A stretch of 64,000 nt of DNA from Bacteroides sp. OF04-15BH (GTDB lineage Bacteria > Bacteroidota > Bacteroidia > Bacteroidales > Bacteroidaceae). Position numbers and translations under genes: made by a program. The stretch covers positions 1 to 64,000 of the forward strand of contig NZ_QUEM01000018.1 of NCBI RefSeq assembly GCF_003477995.1. The letters are read 5' to 3'. This document shows, in pieces, positions 7,388 to 17,693 of the stretch. The notes below the pieces were generated by a model. The model was not told the DNA's origin and searched no databases. It was given only the letters and a program-made list of their open reading frames with translations. The number at the start of each line of letters is the position of its first letter. Position 1 is the stretch's first letter.

Positions 7388-10300
7388 ATGAATATTTCAG
7401 AATTAAGTATCAGGCGACCGGTGCTGGCCACAGTGCTCACGATCATCATTCTGCTGTTCGGATGCATCGGTTATATGTATCTGGGTGTACGCGAATACCC
7501 TTCGGTGGACAATCCGATCATTTCCGTAACCTGTTCCTATCCCGGAGCCAATGCGGACGTAATCGAGAACCAGATTACCGAGCCGTTGGAGCAGAATATC
7601 AACGGTATTCCGGGTATCCGTTCTCTGTCCAGTGTGAGCCAGCAAGGCCAGAGCCGTATCACTGTAGAGTTTGAATTGTCGGTCGATCTGGAGACGGCAG
7701 CCAACGATGTGCGCGACAAGGTGTCGCGTGCGCAGCGTTATCTTCCCGATGATTGCGACCCGCCGACAGTGTCCAAGGCTGATGCCGACGCATCGCCTAT
7801 CCTGATGGTGGCCTTGCAGAGCGAGAAGCGTTCTCTGCTTGAGTTGAGTGAAATTGCCGATCTTACGGTGAAGGAGCAGTTGCAGACAATTCCCGATGTG
7901 AGCAGTGTGTCCATTTGGGGAGAGAAAAAGTATTCCATGCGTCTGTGGCTCGATCCTCTGAAAATGGCCGGTCTGGGAGTTACTCCTATGGATATAAAGA
8001 GCGCCATTGACAAGGAAAATGTGGAATTGCCTTCCGGTAGTATCGAAGGAAATACCGTGGAACTTTCTATCCGTACGATGGGTCTGATGGATAATGCCCA
8101 GATGTTCAACGATCTTATTGTCAAGAAGAATGGCAACCGCATTATCCGTTTCAGCGATGTGGGACGTGCCGAGGTGGGCGCTGCCGACCTGAAGAGTTAC
8201 ATGAAGATGAACGGAGTGCCGATGGTGGGTATCGTCGTGGTGCCGCAGCCGGGGGCCAACCATATCAATATTGCCGACGAGGTATACAAGCGTATGCAGC
8301 AGATGAAGAAGGATCTGCCCGAGGATGTGACCTATTCTTACGGATTTGATACCACCAAGTTTATCCGCGCTTCTATCAATGAGGTGAAGCAGACGGTATA
8401 TGAAGCCTTTGTGCTGGTGATTATCATCATCTTCCTCTTCCTGCGCGACTGGCGTGTGACCCTGGTGCCTTGTATCGTGATTCCCGTGTCGCTCATCGGT
8501 TCCTTCTTCGTGATGTATGTGGCGGGATTCTCCATCAATGTGCTCACGATGCTGGCCGTGGTGCTGGCCGTAGGTCTGGTGGTGGACGATGCCATCGTAA
8601 TGACGGAAAATATTTATATCCGTATTGAGCGGGGAATGAAACCTAAGGAGGCCGGTATCGAAGGTGCCAAGGAAATCTTCTTTGCCGTAATCTCCACAAC
8701 CGTAACTCTGGTGGCGGTGTTCTTCCCGATTGTGTTTATGGAAGGAACCACCGGACGACTGTTCCGTGAGTTCAGTATGGTGATTTCCGGTTCTATCATT
8801 ATTTCGTCCATTGCCGCGCTGACCTTTACGCCGATGCTGGCCACAAAGCTGTTGGTGCACAAGGAACAGAAGGGATGGTTCTATCGCAAGACCGAACCTT
8901 TCTTTGAGGGAATGAACAATGTGTATGGCCGTTCTTTGGCCTGGGTGCTCCAGCACAGAGTGTGGACCATTCCTTTTATGGTGCTGATGTTCTTCCTCAT
9001 CTTCTGGTTGTGGAACAAGATTCCGGCAGAGATGGCACCGCTTGAAGACCGTTCGCAGATTACCATCCGAACGATGGGGCCCGAAGGAGCCACCTATGAG
9101 TATCTGCGTGATTATACGGAAGACATCAATCAGCTGGTCGATTCCATCATTCCCGATGCAGAGGCTGTTACAGCCCGTGTGTCCAGCGGTAGCGGTAACA
9201 TTCAGATTACACTGAAGGATATGGCTGACCGTAATTATTCTCAGATGGATGTGGCTGAGAAACTGTCCAAGGCAGTGAAGAAGAAAACAGCAGCCCGTTC
9301 GTTTGTGCAGCAGCAGAGTTCTTTCGGAGGACGCCGTTCCGGTATGCCGGTGCAGTATGTGCTTCAGGCTACCAACATCGAGAAACTGGAAGAGGTGCTT
9401 CCGAAATTCATGGCTAAGGTCAATGAGAATCCGACCTTCCAGATGGCGGATGTGGACTTGAAGTTCAGTAAACCCGAAGCGCGCGTGGTGATGAACCGCG
9501 ACAAGGCGAATGTGATGGGTGTTAGTACCAAGGAACTTTCGCAGACACTGCAATACGGATTGAGCGGACAGCGTATGGGCTATTTTTATATGAATGGAAA
9601 GCAGTATGAGATTCTGGGTGAGATTAACCGCCAGCAGCGAAACAAGCCTTCTGATCTGCGTTCTATTTATCTGCGCAGTTCCGACGGTAATATGGTGCAG
9701 ATGGACAACCTGATTGAAATGGAGAACAGCATTTCGCCTCCGAAACTCTATCGCTACAACCGTTTTGTTTCGGCAACGGTTTCGGCCGGTCTGGCAGAGG
9801 GCAAGACTTTGGGACAGGGATTGGACGAAATGGACAAGATTGCCAAAGAGGTTCTTGACGATACCTTCCGTACTTCACTTTCCGGAGATTCCAAGGAATA
9901 TCGCGAGAGTTCTTCCAGTTTGATGTTTGCCTTTATTCTGGCTTTGGCATTGATCTACCTGATTCTGGCGGCTCAGTTCGAGAGTTTCAAGGATCCGTTC
10001 ATCATTATGCTCACCGTGCCGTTGGCTATCGCCGGAGCTCTGGTCTTTATGTTCTTCAATGATATCACCATGAATATCTTCAGTCAGATTGGTATCATTA
10101 TGTTGATCGGACTGGTTGCCAAGAACGGTATTCTGATTGTGGAGTTTGCCAATCAGAAACAGGAGGGCGGCGAAGACAAGATGAAGGCCATTCAGGATGC
10201 GGCCTTGCAGCGCTTGCGCCCGATTCTGATGACCAGTGCATCAACCATTCTGGGACTGATTCCGCTGGCTTTTGCCAAGGGCGAAGGTTGTAACCAGCGA

Positions 10301-10423
10301 ATCGCTATGGGAGTTGCGGTAGTTGGAGGTATGTTGGTTTCCACCTTCCTTACGATGTATGTGGTACCAGCTATCTACAGCTATATTTCTACTAACCGAT
10401 TGAAAAAACAGGAGAAAGCATGA
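7388..10423 (+). CDS. RND efflux inner-membrane transporter (AcrB/MdtB type)
   Basis: The 1011-residue pump has the typical family length and architecture: TM1 at the N-terminus, a large periplasmic porter loop, TM2-6, a second loop and TM8-12. TM4 carries GLVVDDAIVMTENI with the proton-relay pair Asp400-Asp401. Other family marks are ISVTCSYPGANADVIE, SGSGNIQITL, LILAAQFESFKDPFIIMLTVPLAIAGA and GLVAKNGILIVEFAN near the C-terminus. This points to the drug/solute HAE-1-like branch rather than the metal branch. It lies between adaptor and outer-membrane genes, overlapping the latter by 4 bp (ATGA), which indicates translational coupling. Confidence 0.93.
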   Translation: MNISELSIRRPVLATVLTIIILLFGCIGYMYLGVREYPSVDNPIISVTCSYPGANADVIENQITEPLEQNINGIPGIRSLSSVSQQGQSRITVEFELSVDLETAANDVRDKVSRAQRYLPDDCDPPTVSKADADASPILMVALQSEKRSLLELSEIADLTVKEQLQTIPDVSSVSIWGEKKYSMRLWLDPLKMAGLGVTPMDIKSAIDKENVELPSGSIEGNTVELSIRTMGLMDNAQMFNDLIVKKNGNRIIRFSDVGRAEVGAADLKSYMKMNGVPMVGIVVVPQPGANHINIADEVYKRMQQMKKDLPEDVTYSYGFDTTKFIRASINEVKQTVYEAFVLVIIIIFLFLRDWRVTLVPCIVIPVSLIGSFFVMYVAGFSINVLTMLAVVLAVGLVVDDAIVMTENIYIRIERGMKPKEAGIEGAKEIFFAVISTTVTLVAVFFPIVFMEGTTGRLFREFSMVISGSIIISSIAALTFTPMLATKLLVHKEQKGWFYRKTEPFFEGMNNVYGRSLAWVLQHRVWTIPFMVLMFFLIFWLWNKIPAEMAPLEDRSQITIRTMGPEGATYEYLRDYTEDINQLVDSIIPDAEAVTARVSSGSGNIQITLKDMADRNYSQMDVAEKLSKAVKKKTAARSFVQQQSSFGGRRSGMPVQYVLQATNIEKLEEVLPKFMAKVNENPTFQMADVDLKFSKPEARVVMNRDKANVMGVSTKELSQTLQYGLSGQRMGYFYMNGKQYEILGEINRQQRNKPSDLRSIYLRSSDGNMVQMDNLIEMENSISPPKLYRYNRFVSATVSAGLAEGKTLGQGLDEMDKIAKEVLDDTFRTSLSGDSKEYRESSSSLMFAFILALALIYLILAAQFESFKDPFIIMLTVPLAIAGALVFMFFNDITMNIFSQIGIIMLIGLVAKNGILIVEFANQKQEGGEDKMKAIQDAALQRLRPILMTSASTILGLIPLAFAKGEGCNQRIAMGVAVVGGMLVSTFLTMYVVPAIYSYISTNRLKKQEKA

Positions 10424-11745
10424 AAAAGATAATCATATATCTGGCTGCCTTTTGGGCCGCTTCTACAGCATGGGCTCAGGAAAAACTTCCGGTTTATTCC
10501 CTGCGTCAGTGTCTGGAAGTGGGATTGGAACACAACTATTCGGTGCGGTTGGTCAAGGTTGACGAGAAAATCAGTGCCGAGAATGCGACCAAAGGAAATG
10601 CCGGACTGCTGCCGACGGTAGACCTGACCGGAAATTATGGAGGGGACTTCGGCAGCTCACGCACCGAAAGCCGGAGTACCGGTGCGATTACCCGTGAATC
10701 GAATGCCTATGACCAAAGCGTCAATCTGGGTGTTGATGCCAGTTGGACGGTGTTCGACGGCTTTAATCTGATTACGAACTACAAGCAGTTGCAGTTGCTC
10801 AAACGTCAGGGAGAGCTGAATACGCGCATTGCCATGGAAGACTTCATTGCTTCACTGGTGGCCGAGTATTATAACTTTATCCAACAGAAAATCCGTTTGA
10901 AGAATTTCCACTACACGATGCAGCTGTCCAAGGAACGTGTCCGACTGGTTGAGGCCCGCTTCAATATCGGTTCCTTTTCCGGATTGGACTATCAGCAGGC
11001 CAAGGTGGATTTCAATGCCGACAGTGCGCAGTATATGAAGCAGCAGGAAGCGTTGATCACTTCGAAAATCCGTTTGAATGAGCTGATGGCCAATCAAAAT
11101 GTAGACCAGTGGTTTGAACTGGAAGATTCGCTGATCAATCTGGATGCACATTTGAGCTACGAAGATTTGTGGCAGGCTACTCTGGCCTCCAACACATCCT
11201 TGCTCAAGGCCGCACAGAACACACAGCTTTCCGAAATGGATCTGAAAAAGGCCATGTCGCGTAATTATCCGTATGTCAAACTGAATGCCGGTTACGGCTA
11301 TACATTTAATAAATATGGATTGTCATCGACCCGCATGCGTGATAATTGGGGTCTGAATGCCGGAATCACGGTCGGTTTCAACCTGTTTGATGGCAGCAAA
11401 CGCACGCAGCAGCGCAATGCACGGCTCGAACTGGAAGGTCGTAAACTGGAGAAAGAGCAGCTGGAGCTGGCTTTGAAGTCAGATATGAACACGCTCTGGC
11501 AAGCTTATCAGAACAATTTGCAGATGTTGCAGTTGGAACGTGAGAATGTGATTGTGGCAAAAGACAACTATGAGATTGCCCATTATCGTTATATGAAAGG
11601 AGAGCTTTCCGGTTTTGAGGTGCGTGAGGCACAGAAGAGCTTGCGCGATGCCGAAGAGCGCCTGCTCACGGTAGAGTATGATACGAAAACCTGTGAAATC
11701 TCTCTGTTGCAGTTGAGTGGCAATATCTTGTCTTACTTGGATTAA
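10420..11745 (+). CDS. TolC-like outer-membrane efflux channel
   Basis: The 441-residue protein has a signal peptide (IIIYLAAFWAASTAWAQ) and two TolC-type repeats, each with long helices (about residues 120-240 and 325-425) and beta-barrel segments such as LGVDASWTVFDGFNL and GLNAGITVGFNLFDGS. It is the exit duct for the pump encoded just upstream. The start overlaps the pump stop by 4 bp. An intrinsic terminator follows at 11770-11815, so the operon is adaptor, pump, channel. Confidence 0.9.
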   Translation: MKKIIIYLAAFWAASTAWAQEKLPVYSLRQCLEVGLEHNYSVRLVKVDEKISAENATKGNAGLLPTVDLTGNYGGDFGSSRTESRSTGAITRESNAYDQSVNLGVDASWTVFDGFNLITNYKQLQLLKRQGELNTRIAMEDFIASLVAEYYNFIQQKIRLKNFHYTMQLSKERVRLVEARFNIGSFSGLDYQQAKVDFNADSAQYMKQQEALITSKIRLNELMANQNVDQWFELEDSLINLDAHLSYEDLWQATLASNTSLLKAAQNTQLSEMDLKKAMSRNYPYVKLNAGYGYTFNKYGLSSTRMRDNWGLNAGITVGFNLFDGSKRTQQRNARLELEGRKLEKEQLELALKSDMNTLWQAYQNNLQMLQLERENVIVAKDNYEIAHYRYMKGELSGFEVREAQKSLRDAEERLLTVEYDTKTCEISLLQLSGNILSYLD

Positions 11746-11769
11746 TCTTTAGAGATTTCAGAATTTTAC

Positions 11770-11815
11770 AGTCCCGGTTGGTGTATTTCGAATCGCCAGA
11801 CCGGGACTTTTTTTG
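11770..11815 (+). terminator. Intrinsic terminator of the efflux operon
   Basis: AGTCCCGGT (11770-11778) pairs with ACCGGGACT (11800-11808), followed directly by a run of eight T. Confidence 0.85.
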
Positions 11816-11974
11816 TTTTCCGGCTATCGTTTCCGTTTTTTAAACTTTTTGCGGGATTAATAAAAATAAGCACGACACATTGAAAGGCTTTGTTTTTAAA
11901 AAATAACAAGATTTTATGCTGTACAGCTTGTTTTAGGGCAAAATGTAGGAGCAAAAATCAAAAAATACAGCGGT

Positions 11975-12009
11975 TTGTTATTATTTTTAAAATATAAGTT
12001 ATACTTTTG
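11975..12009 (+). promoter_or_regulatory. Candidate promoter of the SusC/SusD operon
   Basis: TACTTTTG at 12002-12009 fits TAnnTTTG exactly. TTG at 11975-11977 is a weak -33 match (spacer 24, longer than usual). The remaining 11816-11970 spacer is AT-rich without a gene. Confidence 0.5.
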
Positions 12010-12114
12010 CAACTGTTTCTTGCAATCGGAGACAAGGATTTAGTATGTTATCGAATAGAAGATTGCTTAATTTTTTTAATTTAATAGATTTATTTTATGA
12101 GGGAGGACAAAAAA

Positions 12115-15100
12115 ATGAGTGACACAGTAAGGCGTCCGTTTTTGTTCGCAAGTTGCTTGCTTGCTTGCAGCTCAATTAGCAGTGGCTTCTCCAATGTGGA
12201 ATGGAGTTGAAATTTCAACTCCTACAGCGCAGATGGCTGCTGCCGATCAACAAGAGCGAAAGCTTACCGGTGTGGTTTACGGATCGGATGGCGAAACATT
12301 GCCAGGAGCCCATGTTTATGTTAAAGGTGATTTGAGCCATGCGGTTGTAACAGACTTGGATGGTAAATTTACTCTGAACGTGCCGACCAGCGCTAAAACT
12401 TTGGTGGTATCGTTTGTGGGTTTTGAGCCAAAAGAAGTCACTATTACCAAGAAAGCACATTATACAGTAACCTTGCAAAGCAGTTCTGCCATTGACGAAG
12501 TGGAGGTAATTGCTACCGGTTACCAGTTGTTCAAGAAAAATTCATTTACAGGTAATGCGACTGTTGTAACAAAAGACCAGCTTTTAAAGACCAACAACAA
12601 GAATGCCATTGCCGCCCTTCAGGCCTTTGATCCTTCTTTCCGTTTAAAGGAAGCCAATCTTTGGGGATCAGACCCGAACAGTTTGCCTGAGTTTACTATC
12701 CGTGGTGAGAGTAGTATCGGTATGAACCGTGGTTTGGATGTGGAGGCAGCACGCCGTTCACAGCGTACCAACCTGGCCGATAATCCGAACTTGCCAATCT
12801 TTATTCTGGATGGTTTTGAGGTCAGCGTACAGAAAATCTACGATATGGATATCAACCGTATCGAGAGCATGACCATTTTGAAGGATGCTGCCGCTACGGC
12901 ACTTTATGGTTCTCGTGCGGCTAACGGTGTGATCGTGGTTACTACCGTGCCTCCAAAACCAGGTGAATTGCGTATCAATTATAACTTCACAGCCGGTGCT
13001 GAATTCCCGGATTTGTCAGACTATAACCTGTGTAATGCCTGGGAAATGCTTCAGGTAGAAAAGATGGCTGGTCTTTATGATGCACCCGCCGACAACCCGG
13101 CAGGACAGATTGACAAGGACATTACTTATAACAATCTGTTGAACGAGGTGCGCCGTGGTGTGAAGACAGACTGGTTGGCACAGCCGGTGCAGAATGTGTT
13201 CAATCATACTCACAGTATGAACCTCTCCGGTGGTGTGGAGTCTATCCGCTATAGCGTAGACTTGAACTACAGCACACACAACGGTGCCATGAAGGGTTCT
13301 TACCGTGATGTTTACGGAACCGGATTGACTTTGGACTACCGTTACAAGAAATGGTTGCAGGTAATGAACCAGACAACTTATACGGTAACCAAGTCCGAGA
13401 ACTCTCCTTATGGTGATTTCTCAACCTATGCCAAGCTGAAACCATATTATGCGCCTTATGACGACAACGGTGAATTGCTGGAAACCTTGAAGTCATCCAA
13501 CAATGTAGCCAACCCGCTTTATCAGGAGCGTTATTTGGGAAGCTATTCCGGTCGTTCTACTCTGTATGACCTGACCAATAACTTGAGCATCAACATTGAC
13601 TTCAATGCAGACTTCCGTTTCAAGGGACAGTTCTCTGTAACCCGTACCGATGTCAGCACCGAGTCATTCGTTGACCCGAAAGATCCTTCTTTCCGCAATG
13701 TGCCAAGCAAGGAGAAAGGAACCTTGCAGACCAACAGCGGAAACAGTATCAACTGGAACATGAACGCCTTGTTCTATTATAACAAGACCTTGGGCAAGCA
13801 CTTTATCAATGCTACTGCCGGTGCCAACGCACAGCAGAATCAGAACAACTCTACCGATATCCTGTATCGTGGATTCCAGCTGAGCAACCTGCACTCTCCG
13901 AGCTATGCTGCCGGACAGCCAGACAAGGCTAATGTATCCTTGACCATGGACCGTTTGATCGGTTTCCTGGGAGCGTTGAACTACTCTTATGATGATATCT
14001 ATCTGGCCGACTTCTCTTTCCGTACCGACGGTTCATCAAAGTTTGGTAAGGAAGACCGTTTCGCACCATTCTGGTCAACCGGTTTGGGCTTGAATATCCA
14101 TAACTACAAGGCATTGCGCAATAACGAGATGATCAACACGTTGCGTGTGAGAGCTTCTTACGGTGTTACCGGTAATGTGAGCTTCCCTTCTTATGCTGCT
14201 GTTTCTACCTATCAGACTTCAGATGACTGGTACTATTCAACCCCGGCCTATATCCTGATGGCTTTGGGTAATCCGGCTCTGACCTGGGAGAAGACAGGAA
14301 CCTGGGATGTGGGTGTTGCTTTGGAACTCTTCAAGCGTCGTTTCTCTATCGAGGCCAATTTCTACCGTAAGGAAACAGACGGACAGTTGTCTCAGATGAA
14401 TATCCGTACTTCTTCCGGTTTTACTTCTTACTACACCAATGCCGGAACAATCCTGAACAAGGGTTATGAGTTGAAGGTAAATGTAGTGCCGTTCCAGAAC
14501 CGTGACTGGATGGTTGCCGTAAATGCCATGGTCAATGGCAACACCAACCGCATCACCAAGTTGGGACAGGATGCTGAGGCCTACAACAAGAACATTCAGG
14601 ACTTCCACAACGGAAAGGGTGAAAACTCTTCAGAATATGCCGATTTGATGTATGTGCCATTGACACAGTACTATGTCGGTGCTTCAACCACAGCCATTTA
14701 CGCTGTCCGTTCTTTGGGTATTGACCCGTCAACCGGTAAGGAAATGTTCCTCAAGAGAGACGGAAGTGTGACCTATACTTGGGATGCTGCCGACCAGGTG
14801 GTTTGCGGTGATGCCAGTCCAGACGCACAGGGATCTTTCGGTATCAATATCGGTTGGAAGGGATTCTACATCAATGCCAACTTCCTGTATCAGTGGGGAG
14901 CACAGCAGTATAACACTACTTTGCTGAACAAGGTAGAACAGGCGGATATTGCCAACAGCAATGTGGACCGTCGTGTGCTGACCGACCGTTGGTATAAGCC
15001 GGGTGATGTAGCTGCATTCTACGACCTGAAATCAACTGCCGAAACCCATCCGACATCACGATTGGTTCAGGATGACAATTATTTGTCATTCAGTAGCTTG

Positions 15101-15271
15101 TCATTCGGATATGATTTCAATCCGAAACTGATCCAGAGATGGCACCTGACTTCTTTGGGCTTGCGCTTCAATGCCAACGAATTGGCCCGCTGGTCAACCA
15201 TTAAGGACGAACGCGGTACAAGCTATCCGTATGCAAAGAATTATAGCTTCACATTAACCCTTGGCTTATAA
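12115..15271 (+). CDS. SusC-type TonB-dependent transporter; start out of frame (possible phase-OFF state)
   Basis: From about residue 10 of the open frame (codon 12161 on) this is a normal SusC protein of about 1036 residues: carboxypeptidase-like domain (KLTGVVYGSDGETLPGAHVYVKG), plug with SRAANGVIVVTT, and a 22-strand-type barrel ending FTLTLGL. The open frame has no ATG and no signal peptide. The only good start codons, ATG 12097 and ATG 12115, lie in the other frame and run into a stop at 12208. Removing one copy of the (TTGC)4 tract at 12153-12168 joins them and creates a signal peptide (PFLFASCLLAAQLAVAS). Either slipped-strand phase variation or a sequence error is therefore likely. 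First gene of a five-gene operon. Confidence 0.85.
12153..12168 (+). repeat. (TTGC)4 tetranucleotide tract in the SusC signal-peptide region
   Basis: Four perfect tandem TTGC units lie between the start codons (12097/12115) and the long open frame. A gain or loss of one unit shifts the frame. Three or six copies would restore a continuous SusC protein; four, as here, do not. Confidence 0.85.
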
Positions 15272-15285
15272 TAATTCAGAGATTT

Positions 15286-16896
15286 ATGAAAAAAATATCT
15301 TTTAAAATACTTTTGTCGGCCGTAGTTCTTTCTTTTACGTCTTGCGCAGACTGGTTGGATATCGAACCGGATGGACAAGCAACAAACGACAAACTTACGG
15401 AAACCGGCGATGGCTACCGTTCTATGTTGAGCGGTGTGTATAAGGCTATGACTTCGGCCAGCCTGTATGGTACAGAGCTTCAGTTCGGTATCATTGACTG
15501 TATGTCCCGTCAGTACACCTGGGAGTGGTACACAGGAACTGACGGTACCAAGACCATTTATAACGAAGCCCGCAACTTCAACTATACCGATGTGAACCTC
15601 CGCAAGAAGATTGACGAGGTATGGTTGAAAGGCTACAATGTAATTGCCAACACCAACAATCTGATCCAGAGTATCGAGGATGAGAATCCGGACAAGTTTG
15701 CCGGTGGTGAGGAAGAGAAGAAGATGATTTTGGGTGAGGCTTACGGTTGCCGTGCCTTGATGCATTTCGACTTGTGTCGTCTCTTCGCTCCGGCTCCTAT
15801 TGAAAAGGAAAAGGGAGAGTATCTGCCTTATGTATCCGAGTATCCGAACATCCAGCCTCAGGCAATTACTGTAGATGATTTCCTGAAGAAGGTTGTAGCA
15901 GACTTGCAGAAAGGCCGTCAGCTGACTGCCGCTTTTGATACTACGGCTTTGGGTATGACCGTGAACGCTACTCCGAATGCCCGTTTCTACGATTCTTATG
16001 AGGCCAATATGGAAGGAAGCGCCAGTCCGGAGCTGATTGACGATTTCTACAAAGGCCGTGGCTACCGTCTGAACTATTATGCCATGACCGCTCTGTTGGC
16101 CCGTGTGTACCAGTATATGGGTGAGGACGAACTGGCATATCAGTATGCCGATTCTGTCATGAACTTCAAGGCATACGGTCTGACTGGAAATGAGTATTCA
16201 ATGTTTACCAACGAAGACTGGTGGCCGGTTCAGAGCGCCAACGACGACAATGAGCGTCGTGAGGACATCAAGGTAGTTTCTACTCTGGTATTCGCGCTCT
16301 ATGCAACCGATGCCTATGAAGACTACGGACTGGAGAACTATTTCCAGAAGAAGTCTGAGAATACATTCGGAAACGCACAGTGGATGACTCTGGACCTGGA
16401 AGGACAGGAAATCTTCAAGAATCCGATTACTCAGGAAGACGAGTATGAGAACGACTACCGTTCCCGCTATCTGTTGTTTGCTCCGGACTATTATGCATTC
16501 CAGGACAACAAGTACCGTCTGTCCGGAAAATGGTATTGCAGTGACGACAAGACTTTGAGAACCAAGAATCTGCAGACTCTGCCGATGATCCGCAGCACCG
16601 AGATGCGTTACATCATCGCCGAGCACAAGGCCAAGACCGGTGACTTTGAGGGTGCTTACCAGATTCTGAATGAAATCAGAAGCAACCGCGGTTTGTGGGA
16701 TCCGATGCCAACTCAAAACACTATGGCCGACTTCCAGAGAGATCTTATCCGTGACGCACAGCGTGAGTGGATATCAGAAGGACAGCTCTTCTATATGTAT
16801 AAGCGTTTGGGAGCCAAGATTAAGATTGGCAATGAGGTAAGAAAGCTGAACAAGTCTGAGTATATGTTGCCAATTCCGGATGATCAGAATATGTAA
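15286..16896 (+). CDS. SusD/RagB-family surface lipoprotein
   Basis: The 536-residue protein starts with a lipoprotein signal (lipobox SFTSCADWLDIEP, Cys near residue 20) and shows SusD hallmarks: an N-terminal YRSMLSGVYKAM helix, GEAYGCRALMHFDLCRLF, TPR-like helices, and the C-terminal TEMRYIIAEHKAKTG, LNEIRSNRG, REWISEGQLFYMYKRLG. SusD lids the SusC channel at the cell surface and binds substrate. It starts 14 bp after susC. The operon layout with two more lipoproteins resembles the peptide-binding BT2261-2264 type complexes of B. thetaiotaomicron, so peptides are a possible ligand; this is inference. Confidence 0.9.
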   Translation: MKKISFKILLSAVVLSFTSCADWLDIEPDGQATNDKLTETGDGYRSMLSGVYKAMTSASLYGTELQFGIIDCMSRQYTWEWYTGTDGTKTIYNEARNFNYTDVNLRKKIDEVWLKGYNVIANTNNLIQSIEDENPDKFAGGEEEKKMILGEAYGCRALMHFDLCRLFAPAPIEKEKGEYLPYVSEYPNIQPQAITVDDFLKKVVADLQKGRQLTAAFDTTALGMTVNATPNARFYDSYEANMEGSASPELIDDFYKGRGYRLNYYAMTALLARVYQYMGEDELAYQYADSVMNFKAYGLTGNEYSMFTNEDWWPVQSANDDNERREDIKVVSTLVFALYATDAYEDYGLENYFQKKSENTFGNAQWMTLDLEGQEIFKNPITQEDEYENDYRSRYLLFAPDYYAFQDNKYRLSGKWYCSDDKTLRTKNLQTLPMIRSTEMRYIIAEHKAKTGDFEGAYQILNEIRSNRGLWDPMPTQNTMADFQRDLIRDAQREWISEGQLFYMYKRLGAKIKIGNEVRKLNKSEYMLPIPDDQNM

Positions 16897-16916
16897 AAAG
16901 GTAAAACGAACAGATT

Positions 16917-17663
16917 ATGAACAAAATATTTCTTTTATTAGCTGTAATGGGGGGACTCCTCTTTACATCATGTCAGGAAGACAGCATTATGGTCTTTGGT
17001 TCTGATCATTATATCTACTTCGACAAGTTCTGGAAGGATGCTTCTTATCCGGGAACAGAAAAGGCAGACTCTACCGAGGTGACCTTCTTCTTTGTGGGAG
17101 AAGATGAGAACAGCACGAATGCAGAACTGATCGTTGTTCTTGCCGGCCGTCAGCTGGAGCATGATCTGGACTTCAAGTTGCGTGTAGTGCCTGAACTGAC
17201 TACCGCACTACCTGAAGAGTACACTTTGAAGGACAAATACACTTTCCATGCCCGTCCGGTTCAGGAAGGTGACACCCGTTTCCAGGACACCATTCAGATT
17301 CAGCTGAATAAGAGTGCGCGTCTGGACACCATGAGTGCCGGTTACCGTCTGGTGCTCGAGGTTGTTCCTGACGAGAACGTCAAGCCCGGACAGTATGAGC
17401 GTGCCCGCAGCGTGATTCGCATTGTCAAGGATCCGGTTCGTCCGGAGTGGTGGAACAGTGAGGTGGATATCTATCTGTTGGGAGCTTACTCTGCAACCAA
17501 GTACAAACTCTTCCTGGAGAATGTGCCGGGAGCAAGCGAACTCGATAAGGAAATGATCGAGCAGCGTCCGGACGAAGCCCGTAAGCTGGTGCTGGAATTC
17601 AAGAAGTGGCTGCAGCAGAATCCGTCAGAAGATGAGTTTGGTCCAATTGAAGTTCCGGTTTAA
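16917..17663 (+). CDS. DUF4843-type lipoprotein of the SusCD complex
   Basis: The 248-residue protein has a lipoprotein signal with Cys near residue 19 (LLFTSCQED). The body matches DUF4843: a beta-rich N-terminal domain (YIYFDKFWKD), then SAGYRLVLEVVPDENVKPG and RPEWWNSEVDIYLLGAYSATKYKLF. In related operons such proteins are accessory surface lipoproteins packed against SusCD. It lies 20 bp after susD and 30 bp before the PKD-like gene, clearly within the operon. Its own ligand is unknown. Confidence 0.8.
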   Translation: MNKIFLLLAVMGGLLFTSCQEDSIMVFGSDHYIYFDKFWKDASYPGTEKADSTEVTFFFVGEDENSTNAELIVVLAGRQLEHDLDFKLRVVPELTTALPEEYTLKDKYTFHARPVQEGDTRFQDTIQIQLNKSARLDTMSAGYRLVLEVVPDENVKPGQYERARSVIRIVKDPVRPEWWNSEVDIYLLGAYSATKYKLFLENVPGASELDKEMIEQRPDEARKLVLEFKKWLQQNPSEDEFGPIEVPV

Positions 17664-17693
17664 TTAACGCTAAATTACTTATTATAGAGCATT

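Noticed and set aside
7403..9553. 716-codon minus-strand open frame inside the RND pump gene
   Set aside because: His- and Gly-rich, low-complexity translation typical of the complement of a GC-rich coding frame; the plus-strand pump is unmistakable.
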